Shown here in pieces: positions 32,336 to 43,817 of a DNA stretch of 64,000 nucleotides. The notes under the pieces were generated by a model. That model had not been told where the DNA came from, did no database searches, and saw nothing but the letters and a program-made list of their open reading frames with translations. A program made the position numbers and the translations under genes. The stretch is from Seminavis robusta (Eukaryota > Bacillariophyta > Bacillariophyceae > Naviculales > Naviculaceae), in the NCBI GenBank assembly GCA_903772945.1, contig CAICTM010000199.1, positions 29,118 through 93,117 of the forward strand. Direction: 5' to 3'. Position 1 is the stretch's first letter. Each line of letters opens with the position of its first letter.

Positions 32336-33689
32336 ATGACTCCTTCCAACCGTTGCCACACCTTCACCTTTGCTATCCTGTTCCTCGCGACTATTGTTAG
32401 CCATATCATGGCCATCACACACCCACGTGTGTGGAGCATTCGTGGTGGTGGTCAACATGCTCCTCCCAAAGACAACATTGACTGGGAGAGTTTTGGCTTT
32501 GGCTTGAACAATGTTCGCACCGACAAAATGTGGTTGGATCGAGTTAGTACCGCGGGTGACGGAGACTCCACTCATTATTCCACCGACGATTCGCAGTGCC
32601 TGGTACCCCTCGGTGATTTACAACTTTCTCCCACCGCCACCGTCTTGAATTACGGCCAAGCTCTCTTTGAAGGATTAAAGGCATGTCGTCGTCCCGATGG
32701 ATCCATTGCCATTTTTCGACCCGACAAGAACGCCCAACGCATGGCCCAGGGCGCAGAACGATTTTGCATGCCCGTCGTGCCGGAACGCACATTTTTGCAT
32801 GCCGTCGATGCCGTCGTACGAGAAAATGCCGCATGGGTCCCTCCGCACGGTCAAGGAGCCCTCTATTTGCGGCCCCTACTCATGGGCACGGGAGAAGGAT
32901 TGGGGGTCAAACCCAGTTCCGAAAGTACCTTTTGCATCTATGCCAGTCCGGTGGGAAATTATTTCAAGGGCGGTATTCAAGCCATTCGATTGCAAGCCGT
33001 ACAGGGATTTAGCAGGGCGGCTGCCGGAGGATCCGGGGCCATCAAAGCCAGTGGCAATTATGCACCCGCCTTTGCGGTGCAACGACAAGTGAAACAACGG
33101 GGATTCGATGAGGTTCTTTGTTTAGATGCTGCCAGGTGCGTAGTACAATGACCATGCAAAGAAACCAACAAGCAAACAGAAGAATGACATCTATTCGTCA
33201 ACTCATCTGGATACTTACTTTTGCTTTTGTCATTGTTGTACGTTTAGTGGAGAAGCAGTCGAAGAAGCCGGTGCCTCCAACTTCTTTGCCATATTCCCCG
33301 ACAATACCATTGTCACACCCTCCCTCCAACAAGAAACCATCTTGCCAGGAGTCACACGACAATCCATTCTCGAATTGGCAGCCGCAGAATTGGGACTGAC
33401 ACCCGTCGAACGACGATTGACACTGGAGGAACTCAAACAGGCCAAGGAGGCATTTTGCTGTGGCACGGGAGCCTGTATATCACCCGTCGGTTCCATTAGT
33501 GTGGCTCAGGCCGATGGAAACGTCACGGACGAAATCGTCTTTGGATCTTCGGCAGGACCCTTGACCGAGAAGCTCTTTAGAATGTTGACCGGAATACAAA
33601 CTGGATCCGACGCAACACTTTCGCAAAAGTACCGGCACTGGATTCATGTGGTGGAACCAGCCAATCAAAAAGTCGCCGCGGAGCGTTAG
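32336..33689 (+). CDS. Branched-chain amino acid aminotransferase (class IV PLP), 2 exons
   Basis: Transfers the amino group between Leu/Ile/Val and 2-oxoglutarate. Exons 32336-33135 and 33248-33689 are joined by a 112-bp intron (GTGCGT...TTTAG) to give 413 residues; the junction restores CLDAASGEAVEEAGASNFFA. The family motif LNYGQALFEGLKACRRPDGS lies at 104-123. The PLP-binding lysine is K237 in GAIKASGNYAPAF. The substrate-loop region GTGACISPVGSI lies near residue 320. A hydrophobic leader (FAILFLATIVSHIMAITHP) suggests import into plastid or mitochondrion, where this step usually runs. The start ATG at 32336 is the first in frame. Length matches eukaryotic enzymes once the leader is included. 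Confidence 0.93.
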
Positions 33690-33922
33690 CTATCGATAGC
33701 TAACGTAGTGGCACTAACCAATCAATCGACACGAGAGACTCCAGGGCGACACAACTGTGCGCGGATGTAGAAGCCTCTCGAGAGGTAGCTAAAGGTAACT
33801 AACTGAAAGCTACCTACTGGTGATCATGAGCGAATGACATGAGAGAATAGCAGTGTGGTTTATCACGTGTAGTTTACTAGTGGTACAGCAGTGCGTTGCT
33901 TTGTTGTGTTCTCGTCGTGTCG

Positions 33923-35611
33923 TCAGCATTGCGGGACATAAGCTGACGAAGCTTCGCTGTCGTCGGCAATGGACAGCGACCGCATATGGGCCACAGCTTC
34001 TTCGTAGTCGCTTATTATCACAAAGTCTGCTTCCGGCTGCCGTTGCCGTCTGTGACCTTCGTAGGGATCGTCGTCGCTACTACTGTCGTCTTTCGATGGT
34101 TTGGTATGGTCAAAGTCGCGGGCGTGTGACACGGCCTCTTCGTAATCTCCCACCAAAAAGAGAATGAAAAAGCTGGCAATGCAGTAGAACGTCAGAGAGA
34201 AGAGACCTATTCTCATGGAAATGTCAGCCTCGTTCATGACGCTAAACACCAGTGACGGCATCCACGAAAGGATTTGGCCCGCACAAATGTAGGTGCCCAT
34301 GAGCTCTGCCTCTTGCCCTCTTGGTATTATGGTGCAATACAAGGTTTTCTCGGTTGGATGGATCCAGCCCAAGCAGAGACCCCAAAAGATGGCAAAGACG
34401 TAGGCATAGTGCTGTTGCCCAGGATCCTTCAGAAAGATGGCTGCCAGAGTCGTGGTGGCTATCCACAGCAAGAGACATGCTTGAAGGCTTCGTATTGGAT
34501 TGATCCTATTGGTCCATGCTGCCAAGCGAGTTCCTGGTACCCCGAACAAGAGCAAGATTAAGATGCAGATACCATTTTCCCTGGAGGTAAAGTTCAGTTG
34601 ATCCGTCATGTATGTAATAGCTATTGTGGAGAAGGTATAGGTAGCGGCTTCTGTAAAGACTACGGATATCAGGAACCATTTGATGGCACTGTGGTGCAGC
34701 ATAATCGTCTGTGATGTTTGGAAGATCTTGTAAAATCCCGCTGTCAGCGGAGTGCTTCCTTCCGGGACGTGTTGGGATGCTGGTCGTTTCCGAAAGAGAA
34801 AGGTCCATGCATACCCCATGAATACCGCACAGATACAGACAATGACGGATTGGGAAAAGTCCACCGAGGCATACCGTTCCAGTAGATTGTTTGGTGCTGC
34901 ACTCAGGATGATGACCATGAGCACAAGGAACAGTACACTAGATGAGTACTGAGCAGCTGTGAACTTGGCTGTGTAATTTGACAAGCGCTCGGCGCTGGTG
35001 GTCAGTTCTGGCAGATAGGCATAGACAACGGTCAAATGCACCAAATAGGAGAATGCCACCAGTACTTGCATGATGGAGGCAAGAAACCAATGATTGGGCA
35101 GCAACAGCATCTGCAGGAGGATGAATATCGTCATTAGAGCAGCGGATACCCTCCCAACTTGTCTTCTGTAGGATGTATGGTCAATGACGGACCCCATTAG
35201 CGGCATCAGGAAGGCTGATATCAGGCCCACAATCGTCATAATGTTGGTCAGCAGGGACGTTGGCTTCATCCCATAGACTCGGTTTTCGCATCTCTCACCG
35301 CTTTCGTTGGCATCCTCACCACCACAACCGGCCGCATTCTTTGCCAATCGTAAAAGTTCCGAGCTCACAAATACTGCCGTTCCCATTATTGCCACTCCCC
35401 TGGCCGCTGCATCCAGAGTCCACCCCAACGCTTCATTTTCCTCTTTCTCGCGTCTCCTGGCCTCCACGGCCGCTTCTGGTGTCAACGTCGAACTTGAGTC
35501 TGGCTTGTCGAGTTCCTTGTGTGGAACGGTCAAATCTCCATCGTCGTCTTTATCGTACATCCATTCTAGCGGCAGACTGGTGCAACAGGAGAGATCATAA
35601 ACACTTGCCAT
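33923..35611 (-). CDS. Major facilitator membrane transporter, Atg22-like
   Basis: 562 residues, no intron, ATG at 35611. About 11-12 hydrophobic helices follow an acidic N-terminus. The opening (ALGWTLDAAARGVAIMGTAV), the MPLMGSVIDHTSYRRQVGR loop (MFS-like D-x-x-x-x-R-R between helices 2 and 3) and IFWGLCLGWIHPTEKTLYCT resemble the Atg22 branch of the major facilitator superfamily, known for vacuolar efflux of amino acids. The substrate is not readable here. The C-terminal tail is hydrophilic and carries a duplicated DYEEAV(S/A)H motif separated by an acidic/Ser stretch, which could be a sorting or regulatory tail. Confidence 0.8.
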   Translation of the reverse strand: MASVYDLSCCTSLPLEWMYDKDDDGDLTVPHKELDKPDSSSTLTPEAAVEARRREKEENEALGWTLDAAARGVAIMGTAVFVSSELLRLAKNAAGCGGEDANESGERCENRVYGMKPTSLLTNIMTIVGLISAFLMPLMGSVIDHTSYRRQVGRVSAALMTIFILLQMLLLPNHWFLASIMQVLVAFSYLVHLTVVYAYLPELTTSAERLSNYTAKFTAAQYSSSVLFLVLMVIILSAAPNNLLERYASVDFSQSVIVCICAVFMGYAWTFLFRKRPASQHVPEGSTPLTAGFYKIFQTSQTIMLHHSAIKWFLISVVFTEAATYTFSTIAITYMTDQLNFTSRENGICILILLLFGVPGTRLAAWTNRINPIRSLQACLLLWIATTTLAAIFLKDPGQQHYAYVFAIFWGLCLGWIHPTEKTLYCTIIPRGQEAELMGTYICAGQILSWMPSLVFSVMNEADISMRIGLFSLTFYCIASFFILFLVGDYEEAVSHARDFDHTKPSKDDSSSDDDPYEGHRRQRQPEADFVIISDYEEAVAHMRSLSIADDSEASSAYVPQC

Positions 35612-36128
35612 GTTGCTTTCTCTCCTTTTCTCGTGCAGCAGAGGGCCGTCCCAAAAACCATTCCGTGTCCTCGGATTCCTTCCCTTCAGTGTTCAGTGAG
35701 AGTAAATGCTGCGCCCTGCCCAATACCCAACGGATTGTCGCTAAGTATCCTTCTCTGGTGTCAAAGTATCAGCGACGGTAACATGGGATCCTGTACGTTG
35801 CACCAGACGATCTTCTCCGAGACACTCTTTGCCAACGGTCAGCTATGCAGGCTTATCTATTGACGAATGAAATCGATGTGAACGGTTGATCATCCAACGA
35901 ACATTCAATCATGGTTGCTGCTCTCATGTGTGAATGGAACATGCTACTAGCTAGCTAGTAGCATGACTGAGACTCCCACGCATCGTTTGACCCGAACACG
36001 CACAACAGGTCGCAGCAAAGCCACAGAAGCACAAGAACCAGTTGCTGCATTAGTTGATACGATGTTGGACGGTGCGAGGGAGGCATAAGTCGGGAATTCG
36101 ACCAAGATATACGGCAAGGGTTGCCAGG
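35612..36128. other. Intergenic, no gene seen
   Basis: Upstream region shared by the transporter and the downstream repeat; a short AGCTAGCT palindrome lies at about 35949. Confidence 0.4.
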
Positions 36129-36455
36129 GGATCCCTGGATGGACCCACAACAACCTGTAGAGCGAATATCCTCCTTGCGATGGAGGCATATGCTGAATCC
36201 CTAATGAAGCAACAACAATCGATGGTAAAGATCGCCAGATGATTCCCGAATGACCACAACAATCCGTATAGCAAACTTCCTTGTTGCGATGGAGGCATAT
36301 GCGGATTCTCGAATCAAGCCACAAGCTATGGGAGAGATCATCGTACATGATTCCCGAATGAACCCATCACAACCTACATAGCAAACATCCTCGTCGCGAT
36401 GAAGGTAACAACAGGATTGCGGATTGAAGCCACAATCTATATAGCAAACATCCTC
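36129..36455 (+). repeat. Tandem repeat, about three units of about 110 bp
   Basis: Units begin near 36129, 36239 and 36350. Each has GATTCCCGAATGA-like, CACAACAA/TC, ATAGCAAAC, CTTG(T/C)TGCGATGGAGGCATATG and GAAGCCACAA-type blocks in the same order, with moderate divergence. Non-coding. Confidence 0.75.
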
Positions 36456-36645
36456 TCCTCAATCTGACCAAGAGGCTGTTGAATGTTGATCTCGTTCGTG
36501 GCTGGCAGGCTTTGCGAAGCATCAGAAACGAGCTTTCCGGTCGCAGATATCTTTCTCCGATTCAAGCACAAAGTTTTTCCTCTCTAGTGGAAAGCTCACA
36601 AATTCCCAGCACGGACACAAGGAAACGATCAAAGGATTTCTCAAA

Positions 36646-38420
36646 ATGAAGATTTCGGTTTTCTCTATCATCATCGCTGGGCTCCTTGCTCTCCCTGAGG
36701 GCAAAGCCCAGGACAGTGGGTTTGGTGCTTGCTTCTCAACAAGTAACTGCGGCGGTGTCTACCCCGATCAAGCGATCTTTGATACTACCTTGGAAGATTG
36801 TGTGCTCACAGAAGGCGCGTCCTTCGGCATTTTGCAAGATGGAGAGCCACATTGTGTTCAATTGTAAGCGAAACAGAAACTTTTCGTTAAAACAGACTAA
36901 CCGACTCACTTCAAGTTAGAACTCACCATCACCTTTTCTTGTCTATGAAAAGCACATACCATGTGGTGGTGGATGGAGAGCGTCGAGCCTTAGGAGCAGC
37001 CAAAGGACCGGATCAAACACAAGCCCTGTCAGCATTGCAAAAGTCAAGGATTCTCGAGGGAGAGGACGAGGATGAAGATGAAGATAAAGATAGGGGCTGG
37101 TGGGATTCAATCGTTGAAGTTGTCAAAGAGATCGGCAAGACTATCAGGGAGGTTGTCAAAGAGATCGGCAAGACTATCAGAGAGGTTGTCAAAGATGCCA
37201 AAGAGGTCATCTACAAAATCTGCGAAAATGACGATATCTTAATTACAGAGAACAAGGAGACAAAGACATCAATCCTCCGGATTAAAACACCCCAGGCCGG
37301 CAACAGCGACAACAACGATCGACGACTCCGAAGTTTTCATGATATTCAGCCTGGTTGCGCATATTTTTGTTCATGTGGTGGGATCATTGGCGAGCCCCAC
37401 ATCAAGCAGTTGCTTGGAGGCTGGTTTGACTACCATGGTGCGCTTGTGCTGACTACAGTTTTGAATTCACATGCACGGACAAAGTGCTCTCATCAAAAGA
37501 ATCTCTCTTCTTCACGGTTTACACAGGCGAGTGCGACATGGTGTTCAGCCATGCCCCAAACTTTGGAAACGGCATTGGTTTGGACATCCATGCCCGAACA
37601 AAAATCCGATATGGTAAGCATGCTCGTTCTTTCAGCTTGCTTTTGTCGTGTCGGTTTAGCGCATTCAAATCTGATTCTTGCCCAGCCTACTCGTACATTC
37701 TGAGTGCTAGTATTCGCATTGGTAACGAGATTCTGGAGATTGCTGGATGGGGGGACTACATTCTCAACGGCGTCGGCGCTGCTGATTTGACCGAAGCTAC
37801 TTTGGAGGGCTATCCCATTGCCTCTATTCAACTTAATAAGAAGCAGCACTCCTTTTTGATTGACCTTGGTGGAAACGTCACTCTTTCAATCAACACCAAC
37901 AAGGACATTGTTTCAATCAAACTCAATCCTGGTGAGGGCTACAGAAGTCCAGAGATGCATGAATGGTTTGGCAACAGTTCTGGATTGATGGGCTCCATCA
38001 GCAGCGGTAAAAAGCTTGCGCGGGATGGGGTGACAGTGATCGAAGACCCCAATGAATTTGGCCAAGAGTGGCAGGTCAACGATGGGTGAGTTCGACTTGA
38101 CACATATCTTGCTTGCTTCAGCTTGCTTCAGAAGAGATCCAGCCAGTACAGTAGCACACTCACCATTTTGCACTTCCAATGCCTTTGCTCGCAGCGATCC
38201 CAAGCTATTCTTTGAGGGAGATCGTCACCCACAATTCCCTGCCAAGTGCATTCTGCCTGATTCTGCCAGTAAAAACCATCGTCGCTTGGGAGAGAACACG
38301 ATCACTCGTGAAGCGGCTGAGGCAGCATGTGCCCACTGGAGGTGGGATGAGAAGGATCACTGCATCTATGATGTCATGGCAACCAATGACTTGGAGCTTG
38401 CCGATGCTGGAGCCTTTTGA
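36646..38420 (+). CDS. Secreted protein with von Willebrand factor D-like domain, 5 exons
   Basis: Exons 36646-36863, 36953-37437, 37527-37613, 37686-38085 and 38195-38420 all have GT-AG borders and keep frame, giving 471 residues. Residues 1-22 are a signal peptide (MKISVFSIIIAGLLALPEGK). A Cys-containing N-terminal module is followed by an acidic linker and two exact EVVKEIGKTIR repeats. The VWD-like part starts GEPHIKQLLGGWFDYHG, and the splice to ECDMVFSHAPNFGNGIGLDI and then IRYAYSYILSASIRIGNEIL restores the usual GDPH...C-D-x-V...SYI...IRIG pattern. A Cys-rich C-terminus (EAAEAACAHWRWDEKDHCIY) closes it. Expected outside the cell, in mucilage or cell-wall matrix. The family is common in diatoms; the exact role is unknown. 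Confidence 0.85.
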
Positions 38421-39201
38421 AGAGGAGAGTGACAACGTGTGCCGAACACAACCTCATGGAAAGCTGCTTCCATTTGATTAAGCTGATTACTGACCAATCC
38501 ACCATACCGTAGCTCTCTCCAAGAGCTAACACCTCAAGTGACAAACAACCATAAACAACAAAAGATGAGCCTCCGCGCCACAAACCCCAGACACAACTCT
38601 CTGCATGACACAATACACCCCTCTCTACATATCCTGCATGAACTCAGTCGTATAAAGGGTGGCCATACATGGTAGCTGGAGCCCCACTTTACACACTACT
38701 GAGGAGAGTGACACATTCATTTCAAGAAATCCACTGCATGTTGTGCCTGGACGGCTGAGAAAGCAACTGGCATCCACATCCCCATACCTGCCCCTCGCAG
38801 GACCCACCCCTGCTGTTTGAGGGGCAAAGAAACAAAAACAAGAGAAGATACATGTAGCGTCCTACTTTTTAAAATTAGCTCCATCCAACACAACCTTTTG
38901 CAATGCTTTCATTAGATAGCCACCTGGAATGGACATGGATTCCATGGTAGTGGAATCCCGAGTTTGCCAACTTGAACAGTGGGCTGTACGGAATTGCCGC
39001 TGCCAAAGTGATGTGTGATGGTTGGAAATGACATCTGAGGTAAGGTACGCGATAACTGTGCATGCTTGGATTGGTAAACATCCCACGGACTTGCTACACT
39101 GACATGGACCGCCTCGAAGGTTCAAAAATGCCAGTAGACCAAACCTATAGCAGCGCCATCACTCCCTGTTCAGAGCGGGATATCAAAGCAAAGAAGTCCT
39201 T
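38421..39201. other. Intergenic, no supported gene
   Basis: A minus-strand stretch (39125-38862) reads some protein-like sequence (SIPGGYLMKALQKVVLDGAN) without a start context or family match. It may be an old fragment. Confidence 0.3.
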
Positions 39202-40363
39202 TTATGTTGTTGATGCTGTGTCTGATGCTTCAGTTTCAAGACTAGCATCCTCCAGGAAGAAATTCCTTTCATTTTCGTATCTTTTTATGATCAATTCCTC
39301 CAACTTTGCAGCTAGTCTTTCTGTGGCTGCTTCTGCACTTGGAACATTGAAGCACCTATCCAATCTACCACCAGGAAACTTGCAGCCAAATTGCAGCTTT
39401 GAGGACATCTCTTTTGACAGTAGAGGCTTCAAAAAGCTAAACATTACCTCCACGAACCGAGGACTGTTGAAGAATTTGACCTTGACATGTTTGGCCGGGG
39501 CAACATCATAGGAATCAGCTGTCCCTAATCGCCAGTTTCTCAGGGCAGTGTTGTCAAAATGTGCTTGCCATCCCTCACATTCCATTAGAAAAGTGATGCC
39601 GACTCTCACTGCTTCCAAATCAGGAGAAAGGATTTGGGGCAGGTAATATCCCCTCTGCATTTTAGCACGAAGTCTCTCTGGAGTCGAAAAATCACTCCAG
39701 TCATTCTTCGGTCCATCAAATGCCACAATATAGCCACCGTCATGTAGATTGAAGTCCACAGAAAGAACCAGCCTGCCTTTGGTAAATTGGGGGATATGTC
39801 TTAGACAGTCCTCTGCCGTATCCAGGACACTGTACTCCCGTTTAAAATGTTGCATCTTGTAGGCCTTGTTGATTGATAGCCCATTCAATGCTTCCACTAC
39901 CAAGAATGGCAAGGTGACAGTAAAGCCTGTCCGATAAATTTTCCAAATCTGGTATGCTCTCAATGGTGCGTTTGATGGCCAAAGCCTGTGTTCTTTCTTC
40001 CGGAGTAGCTTTCATTTTTTCTGGGCTGTATTGGCTCAAGAGTCTTTGTGATGCTTCAAATACTGCAGTACTATTCCTGGCAATGGCTCTGGATTTGGCA
40101 ACATTTGGCGGTCGTTTGGGTACGTGGATCTTGGGTGCTGGTTCAGATGCCTCGTTTTCAGAATCTCTACTGGCAGCTCCGCTATCTGTCTGTTGCTTCC
40201 GACAATCTCCCTCTTACACTTGACTGCTGAGAGAGTTGCTCTCCGTTTCAGTTTCGGGAGCAGAACTGGTGCCAACTTCTTCTGAGGTTCCTTCCCATAG
40301 GAAGTCACTTGCACGAAAATCCTCACCCGTGAAGACATTGTCAAGATCATTCATGATATCCAT
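39202..40363 (-). pseudogene. Broken CRAL-TRIO-like paralogue
   Basis: Paralogue of the intact gene at 18035-19243, on the opposite strand. It opens at the ATG 40363 (MDIMNDLDNVFTGEDFRASD), hits a TAA at 40214-40216 after 49 codons, then continues in the same frame (PPNVAKSRAIARNSTAVFEA) like its paralogue (PNVATSGAIARNSTAVLEA). At 39868-39878 the coding strand reads ATCAATCAAC where the paralogue has ATCAGC: a four-base tandem duplication that shifts the frame. After it the domain is intact to the stop at 39202 (LSPDLEAVRVGITFLMECEG, FGCKFPGGRLDRCFNVPSAE). A GTAAGA donor overlaps the TAA, so the first lesion might be spliced out; the second has no such escape. Confidence 0.8.
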
Positions 40364-40788
40364 AGTACTAGCTGGCAAGCGAGATACAGCGTACTGAGTA
40401 CCGGTAGTAGGTTCCTCTCAAAGCATTGTGCTGTTGTTTTCTTCGAGACACTGCTGTGATGTGGTTAGCTTGTGTTCTTCTTTGACAACGCTACTGTGGC
40501 GTCAACAAGAACGGTCATGTAGCGCAGCAACCCGAAGAAGAACGCCGGAAAACACCTTGGAAGGCATTCGTCGTTTGAAACAAGGTCGCACAGTGGACTG
40601 TTAAACGGGGGAGCAAACAGGTTTTGAGCTTGGTCCAACTCGCAGGTCCATCCATGCCAACTCCCACCACAACATCAAATTCTTCGAGACGATCGAGGCA
40701 AGTTCTCGGCACAACACGTTGGAAAGAGGTCTGTTATTTTCCCTTTCAGAACAATCCATCTTTAGAAGTGATACAAAAGCAGTTTACC
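40364..40788. other. Intergenic, shared 5' region of two divergent loci
   Basis: No gene seen; AACACCTTGGAA and related short direct repeats only. Confidence 0.3.
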
Positions 40789-41311
40789 ATGGGCAAGTCC
40801 ATCCGTTCAAAGCAAAAGCGAAAGCATCGCACAGAATTCCGTAAGACGATCGGAACGGTACGTATTGAGTGGAGTGTTTCTATAAATGTTGATGTTTTGC
40901 TCGCTTTTCTGTGGCTGACTCTTCCCGTGCTGTTGCTGCTACTGCTTGAATCGAATCGAATGAATCCAGGATGCCTACAACAAGAACATGGAACTGACAC
41001 AGAAGAATCTCAAGGACTGCATTGAAAAGCAATCTACCAGTATGGAGGGTTTACAGCGTCTATCCAAGCAATTGGGAAATTCCGAAACTCCCACACCCCA
41101 AGATTTTGACTCGAAAATGGATGGTGGCGTGGCGGATGCCTTGGAGACCACCACCGCTCCAGTCAATACTGATTTGCTGAGGGGAGAAAACAAGGCACCG
41201 AAGAGAAAGGCCCATAAAGCAAAGAAGTATTCCCACATGCTCAAAGCGAGAGGGGTCAGCAAAAAGGAGAAAAAGGAAAAACCAAAGCCCAAGTTCTTTT
41301 GCCAGTTCTAA
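40789..41311 (+). CDS. LLP/DUF2423-like small nucleolar protein, 2 exons
   Basis: 136 residues. Exon 1 (40789-40857) encodes MGKSIRSKQKRKHRTEFRKT, the basic N-terminal signature of the learning-associated protein homologue/DUF2423 family. A 112-bp intron follows in phase 0 (GTACGT...CCAG), then exon 2 (40970-41311: DAYNKNMELTQKNLKDCIEK). The C-terminus is basic and lysine-rich (KAPKRKAHKAKKYSHMLKAR) and ends KKFFCQF-like. Family members are small chromatin or nucleolar RNA-binding proteins conserved from fungi to animals. The ATG at 40789 has good context (accATGg). Confidence 0.78.
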
Positions 41312-42647
41312 AGAGGGATAATTTATTTGACACGCCAATACACACACACACACACACGCAACTTTCAATTGGAATTGCTAGAAAACTTTTTTGGAACACA
41401 ATACACTCCCTTCGTCGAGATGGTCCTTCTTTTTAAAATATGGGACCATTGCTTTTCTTGAGCACCATTTGTTGAATGCTGGATGGTTTTGTTTGTGTCA
41501 GATCAGCCAGACTTCTTCCAGAGTATTCTAGCTAGGGCACTGAAATGGATTATTCATTCACCTGGAAACACCTTGCTTGCTAGCTAGGACAATTTCATTC
41601 TTAGTTTTTGTTGGGCGCATTCGAGGATGGTCTTGAAAAAGCAGGTATTTTAGCTGCCGTCTTGTCACTGCAAAGCACATTTTCAGGAAGGTATCATACA
41701 GTAGTTTCAATTACAGTTAGACTAGTTCGATCATCGCAGGCAATTTCGTGCTGATGGAGCGTTTGACTCTTGCTGTTTTTGTTCGCTCTGCCTGCTCGTC
41801 CCACGTACGGCTCGAATATGGACTTTGGGTACATGTAGTCTAGTTGGAAAGGTGGTGCTCGAGAAAATGGCTCTCCACGGGAGACTAGTACGGTAGTCAG
41901 ACTTTCCTCGCTGTTGGTGAAAATGAAATGGAAATGACGCAATGGGCGCAGCAAAATGGTTGCCCGAAGAGCTCTGGGAGTGACTCTGAGAGGAGTCGAG
42001 TCGTTTGAAGAGTGACTAGCTGCTTTTTAAAAACATGCTAAACCAACAATCATGACATCTCGCAGCCCGTGAGGGATTGCTCCTGGTTTTCTTTGCTTGC
42101 TACGAATCGAATCATGAAAGCACATTCCTTCTCGTCAAGAAGAAACTTCAGTATTAGAAGGTTGTCGTCAAAGACTGCTAGCTACCTACTGCTATCCTTT
42201 GCGGGCTCTTCATTTCTGGTTGCTCCTGGTCAGGCAATTGGGCGATTGCCAGCGGCACGCACGAGCACACAAACAAAGAAGCGAAGAACAGGCATTGAAG
42301 TACTGAGCAGGTTGACAATTAATTGGGCGACCTCAGCAAAGACATCCGAAAAGACTGTATAGCTTCATCAAAGCGTTTTGGAGGTGAGAGTAATTCGTAG
42401 GAACCGTATCGTACGGTCCGAGTTTCAGAAGATCTTCAATGTCCTCGTCCATATGATAAGATGAAGGAGAGCTCGAGTTGTGTTTTGTGCGCTTCCGAGA
42501 TCAGCGCGGGATACAAAGGTAGTTATTTTCATTTTTTGCAGTGTGGTATACTTGTTATGTTATCTTGACTAATGAAGTACAATATTTGTGTGTTATGAAT
42601 CGGGACAAGTGAGTGAGTTGTTTCTCAACTCAAACGAGAAACTAACT
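41312..42647. other. Intergenic, 1.3 kb; one possible short ORF
   Basis: A CA dinucleotide run lies at about 41338-41358. A plus-strand frame at 42114-42362 (82 codons, MKAHSFSSRRNFSIRRLSSK, a hydrophobic stretch, then a basic tail) could be a small organelle-targeted protein but has no other support. Confidence 0.3.
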
Positions 42648-43817
42648 CTATACTCGAATATTTTCCACCTTGACCCGAATAATCTTGTCGTGTGAGAGTT
42701 GTACATTGTATCGGTTGGCATTGCGGTCCCATTCCTTGATGGTTCCCCATTTTCCATTCAATTCGGGCTTGGACAGCAGACCAAAGATTTGTCCCACAGT
42801 GCCCGCGTCGAGAATGACATTGTGGGGTTTGAGACTGACGGCCTTGGAGTTTGCCATGACATAAATGCTATATCGTTCGGCATTGGGATTCCATGCAATA
42901 ATAGTTCCCGTCTTGCCGTTGAGTTCTGGTTTGGACTCAATGCCGTGCAGTCTGACATGTACGTGCTGGAGCAGATTGAGTGGCTTGACCGCCATGACTT
43001 CGTCGGAATCCTCGAGCTGTACAAAGTATCTTCCATTTTGTGGATTGTATTGTTGAATGACTCCTCTGTCTCCATTTCGTTCTGGTTTGCTGCGCAGTCC
43101 CTTCAAGGAAACTACAGTTCCAGGCGGAATAGAGTCAAACGATGGAGCTTGCTGTTGTTGTTGATGATACATTCCAGGCATTCCTCCTCCCATGCCACCC
43201 ATAGGCATTCCTCCCATTCCAGGCATTCCTCCTCCCATGGAGGATGACATTCCAGGCATTCCCCCACCAAACATCATGGAGAAGGGATCGCCACCCATGG
43301 GCATTCCACCAGACATTCTTTGACTGCCGCGTGGCCCACCACCTTGTGTCTGAATGTTGATGAATGGACTTCCTCCTCCGCCTCTCATTCCACCAAAAGA
43401 TCCACCAAAGGGATCTTCACTTCCAAAGAAATGTGCAAAAAAGGCTTCGGCATCTCCGGGAGACATGTGGTGCATTCCACCTCCTCCGCCTCCTGGAAAT
43501 CCACCGGCTCCTCCAAATCCACCGGGAAATCCAGCACCACCACCAGGAGGACCATCCGGCATTTGGTCGGACATATTCGCTCCTTCGGCTCCATATTGAT
43601 CGTAGAGTTGTCGTTTCTTTTTATCGGATAGCGTCGCGTAAGCTTCGCTGATTTTCTGGAAATTCTTGGTGGCTTGTTCGTTGCCGGGGTTCTTATCGGG
43701 GTGCCATTTGACGGCCAGTTTGCGGTACGCTTTCTTCAATGCGGCATCGTCGGCGCTGCGATCACAGCCGAGGATTTCGTAATAGTCGCTCGAGTTGAGA
43801 TTGGATGTTAGTGGCAT
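42648..43817 (-). CDS. DnaJ/Hsp40 co-chaperone with three C-terminal [11 protein letters not shown] repeats
   Basis: 389 residues from the ATG at 43817. The J domain is at residues about 8-75 ([23 protein letters not shown] motif in [10 protein letters not shown]), so it should stimulate an Hsp70. A Gly/Met/Phe-rich linker of about 150 residues follows (many GGMPGMGG units). There is no zinc finger and no classic type II C-terminal domain. Instead come three copies of about 50 residues with the core GL(R/x)SKPE(L/R)NG-x2-G-x-I-x-x-(W/Y)-(N/D)...RY-x-V-x-L, starting near residues 235, 285 and 338. These look like small beta-barrel (SH3/KOW-like) modules. An in-frame upstream ATG at 43946 would add a 43-residue basic, hydroxylated leader resembling a mitochondrial presequence. 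Confidence 0.88.
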   Translation of the reverse strand: MPLTSNLNSSDYYEILGCDRSADDAALKKAYRKLAVKWHPDKNPGNEQATKNFQKISEAYATLSDKKKRQLYDQYGAEGANMSDQMPDGPPGGGAGFPGGFGGAGGFPGGGGGGMHHMSPGDAEAFFAHFFGSEDPFGGSFGGMRGGGGSPFINIQTQGGGPRGSQRMSGGMPMGGDPFSMMFGGGMPGMSSSMGGGMPGMGGMPMGGMGGGMPGMYHQQQQQAPSFDSIPPGTVVSLKGLRSKPERNGDRGVIQQYNPQNGRYFVQLEDSDEVMAVKPLNLLQHVHVRLHGIESKPELNGKTGTIIAWNPNAERYSIYVMANSKAVSLKPHNVILDAGTVGQIFGLLSKPELNGKWGTIKEWDRNANRYNVQLSHDKIIRVKVENIRV

